Assembly (NCBI GenBank): GCA_016789745.1
Contig: JAEUQF010000393.1
Span: 1-37,618 of the forward strand
From: Bryobacterales bacterium
GTDB taxonomy: Bacteria; Acidobacteriota; Terriglobia; Bryobacterales; Bryobacteraceae
DNA length: 37,618 nt
Direction of reading: 5' to 3'
Shown: one piece after another, positions 1 to 6,939 of the stretch
How the letters are laid out: every line of letters starts with the position of its first letter
Position numbering within the stretch: position 1 is the stretch's first letter
The notes under the pieces: generated by a model
Told to the model about the DNA's origin: nothing
Seen by the model: only the letters and a program-made list of their open reading frames with translations
Databases searched by the model: none
Position numbers and translations under genes: made by a program

Positions 1-454
1 GCGCCGTCATATCCACACGCACCACCGGCCACGGCAGCGGCTCCCAACTCGCGGCGATGCGCTCCACCAAGGCCCGGTTGCGATTCGCCGCCAAATGCCT
101 GGGCTCGGCTTCCACCCGTGCAATCGCCACATCCACCGGGCATTCACACTCGACGATCAACAGCTTCACGCCGCGCTCCACGCAGAACCGCCGCACGCGT
201 TCCACTTGAGCCACGCGTCCGTGCGTACGCCCATCCAGGATCAGGCTGCGTTTCGGCAAATGCCACTCAGCGGCCAGCAGCATCGCGTCGATGACCAGGT
301 CATCCTGCTCGCTCGAGTACTCAATGGTCCCTGCGGGAAACAGCGCCGCACGGACCACGTCCTTATCCAAAACAACCGCGTCCAACACAGGTGCCAGGGC
401 TCGGGCGAGCGTGCTCTTGCCGCTGCCCGGCAGCCCTCGCAGAAGCACCAGCAT
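1..454 (-). CDS. P-loop kinase / AAA-type ATPase, partial (C-terminus outside window)
   Basis: Reading the minus strand from an ATG at 454 gives about 151 residues open to the window edge. The protein begins MLVLLRGLPGSGKSTLARAL, so a Walker A motif (GLPGSGKST) lies at residues 7-15. It continues with a LDKDVVR segment near residue 30, as in small nucleoside/phosphotransferase-type kinases of the zeta-toxin and chloramphenicol-phosphotransferase kind, and a LILDGRTHGR segment near residue 70. The family suggests ATP-dependent phosphorylation of a small molecule, but the substrate cannot be read. The start lies only 2 nt after the TGA stop of the DUF1501 gene, which suggests co-transcription and translational coupling. 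The gene is cut by the window edge, so its length is unknown. Confidence 0.8.
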   Translation of the reverse strand, partial: MLVLLRGLPGSGKSTLARALAPVLDAVVLDKDVVRAALFPAGTIEYSSEQDDLVIDAMLLAAEWHLPKRSLILDGRTHGRVAQVERVRRFCVERGVKLLIVECECPVDVAIARVEAEPRHLAANRNRALVERIAASWEPLPWPVVRVDMTA

Positions 455-456
455 GG

Positions 457-1869
457 TCAGGCCAGGATCTCGCGGATCACGTGGCCATGCACATCGGTCA
501 ACCGGCGATTCAGGCCATTGTGATAGAACGTCAGCCGCGTATGATCAATGCCCATCAGGTGCAGCAGCGTGGCATGCAGATCGTACACCGTGATCGGCCG
601 CTCCGCCTTATAGCCAAGCTCATCCGTAGAACCGAACGCAATACCCGGCTTCAGTCCGGCGCCCACCATGAAGCTCGTATAGCCTTCGGGGTTGTGGTCG
701 CGGCCGCCTTCACCCAAGCCTTCACTGATCGGCAACCGGCCGAACTCAGTCGTGAACACAACCAGCGTCTTCGACAGCAGTCCGCGCTGTTTCAAGTCCG
801 CCAGCAGGGCCGCTACCGGCTGATCGAGCACGCGCGCATTCTTACTGTGATTCGCCACCAGGTCCTCATGCGCGTCCCAGTTTACTCGCGGCGCACCGAA
901 GTGGCCGCCATTGAACAACTGCACACAGCGCACGCCCTTCTCCACCAGGCGCCGGGCCAGCAGGCAGTTATAACCGAACGGCCGCGTGACCGGATCATTG
1001 AGGCCATAGCTGGCTTTCGTGGCTTCGGTCTCGCCGGCAATGCTGGTCACCTCCGGCGCGGTCACCTGCATGCGCGCCGCAAGCTGATAGGCCTTGATGC
1101 GGGCAACCAGGGCATCCTCGCCAGGGTTCTGCTTCAGATGCTCTTCGTTCAATTCGGTCAGCAGATCGTAAGTCGCGGCCTGCTCCGCTTCGCTGATGGA
1201 AGCGGGCGGGCGCAGGTCGGCGATCGGCGTCTTCTCTTCCCCGAAGATCACGCCCTGATGCGCCGCGGGCAGGAAGCCGTTGCCCCAGTTGGCGACCCCG
1301 CAGGGCGGCAGTCCACGCGCATCGGGCAGCACCACGAACGACGGCAGATTCTCGTTCCCTGGACCCAGCCCATAGCTGATCCATGAGCCAACCGAAGGGA
1401 AGCCCTGGAAGATGAAGCCGGTGGACATCTGGAAGATCGCGGGCCCATGCGCGTTACTGCGCGACACCATGCCGTGCAGGAAGGTGATGTCATCCACGCG
1501 TTTGGCAAGGTGTGGCAGCATGTCCGATACCCACTGCCCGCTCTGCCCGTACTGCTTGAACTCCCAGGGGCTCTTCATCACCGTGCCGCGCTTGCCGAAG
1601 AAGGGCTTGATGGTATTGGCGCCTTGCGTCTCCTTGCCGTGGTTCCTGGCCAGTTCCGGCTTATAGTCGAACGTGTCGATGTGGCTGATGCCGCCGGGCA
1701 GCGAGATCATGATCAGGTGCTCGGCCTTGGGCGTGTGATGCGTGCCCTTTGGCGCGGCCTTAGCTTCCATCTGCGCCAACGCGAGGCCGGCCAGGCCGCC
1801 GCCGATCTCCCACAGCAGTTCGCGTCGTGTTGGTTTGCGAAGAGTCTTACGGCACATAGAGGAACTCAT
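457..1869 (-). CDS. DUF1501 family protein, Tat-type signal (cytochrome module 1)
   Basis: 470 residues. The N-terminus carries twin arginines (TRRELLWEIGGGLAGLALAQ, about residues 14-33), consistent with Tat export. The core has LPGGISHIDTFDYKPEL near residue 57, a RLVEKGVRCVQLFNGG segment and TTEFGRLP followed by GRDHNPEGY, all typical of the DUF1501 (sulfatase/alkaline-phosphatase-like fold) family. No catalytic role is established for the family. It almost always follows a DUF1549/DUF1553 cytochrome gene, as here, and the two overlap by 23 nt. A second in-frame ATG at 1857 would shorten the overlap to 11 nt and give 466 residues. Neither start has a convincing Shine-Dalgarno sequence, so coupled translation is likely. 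Confidence 0.9.
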   Translation of the reverse strand: MSSSMCRKTLRKPTRRELLWEIGGGLAGLALAQMEAKAAPKGTHHTPKAEHLIMISLPGGISHIDTFDYKPELARNHGKETQGANTIKPFFGKRGTVMKSPWEFKQYGQSGQWVSDMLPHLAKRVDDITFLHGMVSRSNAHGPAIFQMSTGFIFQGFPSVGSWISYGLGPGNENLPSFVVLPDARGLPPCGVANWGNGFLPAAHQGVIFGEEKTPIADLRPPASISEAEQAATYDLLTELNEEHLKQNPGEDALVARIKAYQLAARMQVTAPEVTSIAGETEATKASYGLNDPVTRPFGYNCLLARRLVEKGVRCVQLFNGGHFGAPRVNWDAHEDLVANHSKNARVLDQPVAALLADLKQRGLLSKTLVVFTTEFGRLPISEGLGEGGRDHNPEGYTSFMVGAGLKPGIAFGSTDELGYKAERPITVYDLHATLLHLMGIDHTRLTFYHNGLNRRLTDVHGHVIREILA

Positions 1870-4480
1870 TGGAATTGAATAGGGCTCGGCAGAGGGCGGT
1901 CAGGCTTTGCTTGCTAAGGAAACGATTGGCGCGGGCGACTTCGCTGGCCGTGGCTTCGCGGCCGAACAGCAAGGCATAGGCACGCTGCACCCGGGCGTCC
2001 CCCGTTGCGGCTCCGCTCTCCAGCCGTTTTGCCAGCAGCCCCGCCTGCTTGATGACGAACTCGTGGTTCATCATCGTCAACGCCTGCACGGGCGTGTTCG
2101 AAACCGCCCTCTGCGGCGTGGCGACGGAAGGATCGGGACAGTCGAAGCTGTCCATCATGATACGCTCGCCGCCGCGCACGACAAAGCGGTACACAGCGCG
2201 CCGCCAGACTTCGGGACCATCGTTGTTGAGCGCCGCATAGATATACGATCCGCCGCCGCCCTTCTTCTGCAGCAGGTAGCTGGGGCCGCCGCCTTGCAGG
2301 CTCAAGTTGCCAGTGACAGCCAGCATGGAATCGCGAAGCATCTCGGCATCCATGCGCTTCATTGGCATATGCCACAGCAGGCGATTGCCGGCGTCCACCG
2401 CATGCGCCTTCGCGTTCATGGCGGAGGTTTGGCGATACGCGTCCGTCATCACAATCTGGCGATGCAGCCACTTCATGCTCCAGCCGTTCTCCATGAAGCC
2501 GATGGCAAGGTGATCCAACAGTTCCGGGTGCGATGGCCGGTCGCCATTGATGCCGAAGTCACTGGGCGTGCCGACAATGCCGGTGCCGAAGTGGCCTTGC
2601 CAGATGCGATTCACCATCACGCGGGCCGTCAGCGGATTGCGCTTGTCGGCGATCCAGTTGGCCAGCGCCAGGCGGCGCTCGGCGGAGGTTGCCGTCGCCG
2701 GCAGATCGCCGCCAACGGCACTGAGGATACCGGGCGTCAACTCTTCGGTCTTGCGGCGAACGTTGCCGCGCTCCAGCAGGTACGACTTTTCGGGATCACG
2801 AGGCTTGGCGGCATATAGCACCGACACGGAAGGCGCCTGGTTCATCTGCTGCTGCACGGCCCTGATCTCAGCCAGCACCGCATCGCGTTTGGAGCGGATG
2901 TCGGCGCTAAGTTGCGCCACGACTTCCTCGTCGGCGACCGAGGGCACGTCCACTTCGTTGCGGTTGACGTGATCCATGGAAGAGGCGACTTCCTTGCCAT
3001 CGGCTTCGAGGCGGTAGACGGTAACGGAGCCAGTGGCCGAACCGCGTACCGGATCGCTGGCAAAGCGGATCTCGGAGACCGCCGCGGGAGTATCCAGGTC
3101 GATGGTGAGCACCTGCCGCTGGTCGGCGCTGGCAGCAGCGGTACCGGTCCAATTGTCGATGCGCTTGCCGGCCGGTAGCAGTTCGACATAGGCGAGCTTC
3201 GGCGCGGCCTTGCCGTTGTTGCCCGTGACGACGAAGCGGAACTGCTTCGCGGTAATGGCTTGAAAGGCGTTGCGATTGAAGACGGGATTGACGGGGATGC
3301 GGCGCGGCTCGGCGGCCCGCTGCTGGTCGAAGGCTTTCATCTTGGCCAACAGCAGCCGGGCACGCACGGGATCGTCGATATCGCCTAAACGCGCCTTGAT
3401 CCCATCCATCTGTTTGCGCAGCGGCTTCAGGTAAGCCTCGCGGGCGGCACGCGCTTCGTCGGTGCCCACTTCGCGCTCGCCAAAGCCGACGGCGTTGAAG
3501 AAGGCGGTCATGCGGTAGTAGTCGCGGGTGGGGATGGGGTCGAACTTGTGGTCATGGCAGCGGGCGCAGTTCACGGTCATGGCCAGGAAGCTGTGGGCGG
3601 TGGTAGTGACCATGTCGTCGAGTTCGTCATAGCGGGCCTGCTCGCGGAGGGCTTCATCTTTATTGAGGACGGCGCTGACGGAGTCCCACGGGCCGGCGAC
3701 CAGAAAGCCGGTGGCAGCTACCTTCTTGGGGTCTTGCGGGAAGAGGATGTCGCCGGCGAGTTGTTCGCGGATGAAGTCGGTGTACGGCTTGTCGGCGTTG
3801 ATGGATTGGATGACCCAATCGCGATAGGGCCAGGCGTTGAAGCGTTCGAAGTTGTGCTCGCCGCCGTCGGTTTCGCCGAAGCGGACGACGTCGAGCCAGT
3901 GACGTCCCCAGCGCTCACCATACTGCGGGGAGGCGAGGAGCTTGTCGACTGCGGCTTCGTAGGACTGGTTGTAGTCTTCGGGATTTGGAGGCAGGCCGGT
4001 GAGGTCGAAGTAGAGGCGGCGAATGAGGGTACGATGGTCGGCCTTGGGGTTATAAGTGAGGCCTTTTTCTTTCAGCTTTGCTAGGAGGAACGCGTCGATG
4101 GTTTCAAAGCCTGGGGTCTTCCTGGGGGTCTCGAAGGCCCACCAGGAGCGCTTGGCTTTGGAGGCGGAGGAATCGGCCATGGTGGCGCCGGCGTCGATCC
4201 AGGAACGGATGGCGGCGAGTTCGGCGGCGTCGAGGCGTCCGCCAGGCGGCATCTTGCCTTCGCTGACGAGTTGGTACAGGCGGCTCTTGGCGGAGTCGCC
4301 GGGGACGATGGCCGGGCCGTGTTTGCCGCCTTTCAGCAGACCGGCTCGGGTGGTGACGTCGAGATCGGAGAGCAGCGCGCCGGCTCCGTGACACTTGGCG
4401 CACTTTTGGGTGAGGAGCGCCGGGGCATCGGCGGCAAGCGCCGGGAGGAGCACGAAGAAGGAGGAGAGTATCCAGCGCAT
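1847..4480 (-). CDS. Planctomycete-type cytochrome: PSCyt1 + DUF1549 + DUF1553 (module 1)
   Basis: 877 residues. A short signal peptide (MRWILSSFFVLLPALAADA) is followed at once by a c-type heme site, CAKCH at residues 27-31, and the PSCyt1 domain (LLKGGKHGPAIVPGDSAKSR, then KMPPGG). DUF1549 follows (IDAFLLAKLKEKG; LDVVRFGETDG; a second CxxCH in NCARCHDHKFDP). A middle insertion of about 200 residues looks like a beta-sandwich. The C-terminal DUF1553 carries NPLTARVMVNRIWQGHFGTG, HPELLDHLA and ATPQRAVSNTPVQALTMMN. It is probably a periplasmic or membrane-attached cytochrome. The family is common in planctomycetes and acidobacteria and its biochemical role is unproven. It overlaps the downstream DUF1501 gene. 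Confidence 0.92.
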   Translation of the reverse strand: MRWILSSFFVLLPALAADAPALLTQKCAKCHGAGALLSDLDVTTRAGLLKGGKHGPAIVPGDSAKSRLYQLVSEGKMPPGGRLDAAELAAIRSWIDAGATMADSSASKAKRSWWAFETPRKTPGFETIDAFLLAKLKEKGLTYNPKADHRTLIRRLYFDLTGLPPNPEDYNQSYEAAVDKLLASPQYGERWGRHWLDVVRFGETDGGEHNFERFNAWPYRDWVIQSINADKPYTDFIREQLAGDILFPQDPKKVAATGFLVAGPWDSVSAVLNKDEALREQARYDELDDMVTTTAHSFLAMTVNCARCHDHKFDPIPTRDYYRMTAFFNAVGFGEREVGTDEARAAREAYLKPLRKQMDGIKARLGDIDDPVRARLLLAKMKAFDQQRAAEPRRIPVNPVFNRNAFQAITAKQFRFVVTGNNGKAAPKLAYVELLPAGKRIDNWTGTAAASADQRQVLTIDLDTPAAVSEIRFASDPVRGSATGSVTVYRLEADGKEVASSMDHVNRNEVDVPSVADEEVVAQLSADIRSKRDAVLAEIRAVQQQMNQAPSVSVLYAAKPRDPEKSYLLERGNVRRKTEELTPGILSAVGGDLPATATSAERRLALANWIADKRNPLTARVMVNRIWQGHFGTGIVGTPSDFGINGDRPSHPELLDHLAIGFMENGWSMKWLHRQIVMTDAYRQTSAMNAKAHAVDAGNRLLWHMPMKRMDAEMLRDSMLAVTGNLSLQGGGPSYLLQKKGGGGSYIYAALNNDGPEVWRRAVYRFVVRGGERIMMDSFDCPDPSVATPQRAVSNTPVQALTMMNHEFVIKQAGLLAKRLESGAATGDARVQRAYALLFGREATASEVARANRFLSKQSLTALCRALFNSNEFLYVP

Positions 4481-4513
4481 GGCGAGATACTCTCTATGCT
4501 ACTCCGGGGGGCT

Positions 4514-4551
4514 GGCCGACGTGGGCGTCGGCCGCGGGTCTGGGGACCCGC
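4514..4551. repeat. Tandem GC-rich hairpins with identical TGGG loops
   Basis: Two perfect inverted repeats sit side by side. The first has GGCCGACG/CGTCGGCC arms (8 bp, 4514-4533) and the second GCGGGTC/GACCCGC arms (7 bp, 4534-4551). Both have a four-base TGGG loop on the plus strand. They fill most of the gap between the stop of the SGNH hydrolase gene (4558) and the start of the cytochrome gene (4480), both on the minus strand. There is no T-tract, so this is not a classical intrinsic terminator. The twin-hairpin build resembles REP/REPIN-type interspersed elements. It could also slow transcription or stabilise the upstream mRNA end. Confidence 0.6.
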
Positions 4552-4557
4552 CCTCCA

Positions 4558-5457
4558 TTAGTTGATGGTGGGGTCGGAGAGGATGGCGTTGGCTAGCACC
4601 TGCTGGCCCCGGAGCGACGGGTGCTGGCCGCAGGTGTTGTCGGGGTTGCGGCCTAAGAGGCCGGCGGCGCAAGGGTCGCCGTTGAAAGGAGCGGCGGCCT
4701 GTTGGAAGGCGCCGTAGCCGTCTGCGAAGGTGGCGCCGAAGGGTGTAGCAACCACCCGCATCACCATGTTCAGGGCTTGCACGGCTTGCTGCGTAACGGG
4801 CTGGTTGTCGGGCGCGAACAGGGTCAGCAGCACGAGCTTGCCCTTATACTTGCCTTGCACTCGCAGGGCCGTAAGGATATGGGCCAGGTTCTGGGCATAG
4901 TTTGGCAGCACGACGGCGGCTAACTGCTGTTGCGCGCAGAGGGCGAAATCAGGCGCCGTGGCACAGGTTTGAGCGACGAGTAACAAGTCATTGGCGCCGA
5001 TGCTGAGCGTGATCAGATCGACCTTCTTGTTGGTCTTCAGAGTCTCCAGGGCATAGGCGATCTGAGACCCGGTGTAGGCCACGTGCAGGCCGACGGTGGG
5101 CTTGAAGGGCGGGAACGTGAAGCCGGGCTCGACGTGCGGGCTGTTGCAGCCATTGTCGGGAGCGGCTACGTTGAGGAAGCTGCCGCTGGTTTCCCCGGGA
5201 CACCCGGCGTTGAGGCTTTTGTGGCGGTTCAGGCGAAGCTGGCGGGCGATGATCTCGGGATAACCCGTGAAGGCATCCGGCGATGGAAGAGGCCCGGGAG
5301 TGATAAGGAGAAGGGGATCCAGGCCGAATGTAATGGAGTCGCCTAAAGCGAGGTGGGTGTCGACATGCGGGCTATCGGCCCACATCACACTGGTAAGAAA
5401 AAACACCGCGAAGACGCGGGAAATACTGACGAAATTAGCTGTCAGGGGAACCTGCAT
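4558..5457 (-). CDS. Exported SGNH/GDSL-type hydrolase
   Basis: 299 residues. An N-terminal hydrophobic segment (FVSISRVFAVFFLTSVMWA) looks like a signal peptide. Block I is ALGDSITFG with the likely nucleophile Ser41. An Asn-containing block follows (TLSIGANDLLL, near residue 157), and a C-terminal QHPS supplies the likely catalytic His. These are hallmarks of the SGNH esterase/lipase superfamily, which hydrolyses ester bonds in lipids or acetylated glycans. The substrate is not predictable. Scattered cysteines (TCATAPDFALC, CAAGLL, NTCGQ) could form disulfides in the periplasm. No clear Shine-Dalgarno precedes the ATG. The gene is divergent from the protease gene at 5608. Confidence 0.85.
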   Translation of the reverse strand: MQVPLTANFVSISRVFAVFFLTSVMWADSPHVDTHLALGDSITFGLDPLLLITPGPLPSPDAFTGYPEIIARQLRLNRHKSLNAGCPGETSGSFLNVAAPDNGCNSPHVEPGFTFPPFKPTVGLHVAYTGSQIAYALETLKTNKKVDLITLSIGANDLLLVAQTCATAPDFALCAQQQLAAVVLPNYAQNLAHILTALRVQGKYKGKLVLLTLFAPDNQPVTQQAVQALNMVMRVVATPFGATFADGYGAFQQAAAPFNGDPCAAGLLGRNPDNTCGQHPSLRGQQVLANAILSDPTIN

Positions 5458-5499
5458 GGGCGCGAGTCTAACATGGCAACTCAGCGCTTCCTCTCTGGA

Positions 5500-5513
5500 T
5501 TAAGCCGGCTTAA
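5500..5513. promoter_or_regulatory. Perfect 14-bp palindrome in divergent promoter region
   Basis: TTAAGCCGGCTTAA is self-complementary over 14 bases. It lies 43 nt upstream of the SGNH hydrolase start and 95 nt upstream of the HtrA-like protease start. An operator for a dimeric regulator is possible. No regulator gene is adjacent, so this rests on position and symmetry only. Confidence 0.35.
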
Positions 5514-5538
5514 GCGAGGGCAGTACAGCCTCATACCT

Positions 5539-5550
5539 TAACGAACGTTA
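5539..5550. promoter_or_regulatory. Inverted repeat TAACG-N2-CGTTA upstream of protease gene
   Basis: The 12-base element TAACGAACGTTA has perfect 5-bp arms around a 2-bp centre and begins 69 nt upstream of the HtrA-like gene start. The surrounding 80 bases are markedly A+T-richer than the coding DNA, as expected of a promoter zone. It may be an operator or part of a stress-sigma promoter. The regulator is unknown. Confidence 0.3.
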
Positions 5551-5607
5551 CGACAGCTTTACGAAGGCTTAACCAACCTTTTGGGGCGCGTATCCATCTG
5601 AAGAGAC

Positions 5608-6858
5608 ATGAGCCGAACGACACAGATCGCGATTCTGTTGCTGGCCGCATCCGGGTTGACGAGCCAGGCGATGGCCGCATCACGCATCACGCCTCCCCTG
5701 CTTGCCGAGGGTGGCTTTGCCGACATCGTCGAACGGACACTTCCGAGCGTGGTTCGCATCCTGGTTACCCTGCCGGGGGCGAACGGCAAGTCGCAAAGTG
5801 AAGGCTCTGGCGTCGTCGTCTCCGCCGATGGTTACCTCCTCACCAACCGGCACGTAGTCGACGGCGCCTCGAAGATTCTAGTCCAGTTTCATGACGACCG
5901 GGAGTTGCCTGCGAAGGTCATTGCCTCCGATGGTCCGACCGATATGGCGGTGCTGAAGGTGGACGCCGCAGGCCTGCAGAGTATCGAGTTCGCCAACAGT
6001 GACCGGGTGCGGATCGGCGAATATGCGCTGGCGGTGGGCAATCCCTTCGGCGTAGGCACCACGGTGACGCTGGGCATCATCAGCGCGAAGGCCGAAGGCG
6101 ATTATATCCAGACCGATGCGGCCATCAATCCGGGCAATTCCGGCGGGCCGCTGCTGAACACGGCTGGGCAGATGATCGGCATTAATACGGCGATCATCTC
6201 GCCGTCGGGCGCGAGTAGCGGTGTAGGATTGGCTCTGCCGTCGAACACGGCGCGGCAGGTGATGAGTGATTTGGTGGTGAACGGGCGGGTGTCGCGCGGA
6301 TATCTGGGCGTGGGGTTGCAGTCGATGACGGACGGGTTGCAGCAGGCCTTGGGTGTCACGCGGGGCGCGGCGCTAATCAGCGATGTGGCCCCCGACAGCC
6401 CGGCGGCGCAAGCCGGCCTGCAGCGGGGCGATGTAGTGGTGGCGATCAATGGACGCGTTCTGCGCGATTTCCGGCGCATGCAGTTGTACGCCGCCCAGGC
6501 TCGTCCGCACACGACACTGCAGATGACTGTGGCACGGGAAGGCGAAGAGACGGTGATCCCGGTGAAACTGGGCGAAGCGCCGGCACCTGCCGCGTCGGAA
6601 GTGGCGACTAGCGAACTGCTGTCGGGCGCGGTGTTGGCCGAACGAGATGGGCTGGTGGTGATGGATGTGAATCCGGAAGGGGCCAGTGCGCAGGCGGGCT
6701 TACAGCCGGGGGATGTTATTCTGGCGGTGAATCGGAAGCCGGTGGATGGGATCGAGGCGCTGCGGGCGCAAGTGACGGGGACCACGGACAAACCGGTGCT
6801 GTTGGAAGTGAGCCGTGGGGGGGCGACGTGGTTCGTGGCGGTGCCGAAGGGGCAGTAA
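5608..6858 (+). CDS. HtrA/DegP-like serine protease (S1C) with two PDZ domains
   Basis: 416 residues. The signal peptide (TQIAILLLAASGLTSQAMA) points to periplasmic localisation. The trypsin-like domain has a full catalytic triad: His82 in LTNRHVVDG, Asp112 in PTDMAVLKVD and Ser178 in INPGNSGGPLLN. Two PDZ domains follow at about residues 230-315 (SRGYLGVGLQ, SPAAQAGLQRGDVVVAINGR) and 335-415 (ASAQAGLQPGDVILAVNRKPV). The domain order and length match DegP/DegQ/DegS-type proteases, which degrade or refold misfolded envelope proteins. A purine-rich GAAGAGAC precedes the ATG. With only this paralogue visible, DegP and DegQ roles cannot be told apart, so no symbol is given. Confidence 0.95.
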   Translation: MSRTTQIAILLLAASGLTSQAMAASRITPPLLAEGGFADIVERTLPSVVRILVTLPGANGKSQSEGSGVVVSADGYLLTNRHVVDGASKILVQFHDDRELPAKVIASDGPTDMAVLKVDAAGLQSIEFANSDRVRIGEYALAVGNPFGVGTTVTLGIISAKAEGDYIQTDAAINPGNSGGPLLNTAGQMIGINTAIISPSGASSGVGLALPSNTARQVMSDLVVNGRVSRGYLGVGLQSMTDGLQQALGVTRGAALISDVAPDSPAAQAGLQRGDVVVAINGRVLRDFRRMQLYAAQARPHTTLQMTVAREGEETVIPVKLGEAPAPAASEVATSELLSGAVLAERDGLVVMDVNPEGASAQAGLQPGDVILAVNRKPVDGIEALRAQVTGTTDKPVLLEVSRGGATWFVAVPKGQ

Positions 6859-6939
6859 GCTTAGTCTTATGTACTGCTTAGGGGCAGATGACAGGTGGGG
6901 CGGAGCAGATTACTGATAATCATGATATGATGCGACCGC

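Noticed and set aside
391..1386. 331-codon plus-strand frame over the first DUF1501 gene
   Set aside because: Arg/Gln/His-rich shadow. The opposite strand encodes an unmistakable DUF1501 protein.
6852..6877. GCAGTA/TACTGC repeat at the end of the protease gene as a terminator
   Set aside because: The stem is only 6 bp with a 14-nt loop, includes the stop codon, and has no T-tract after it.
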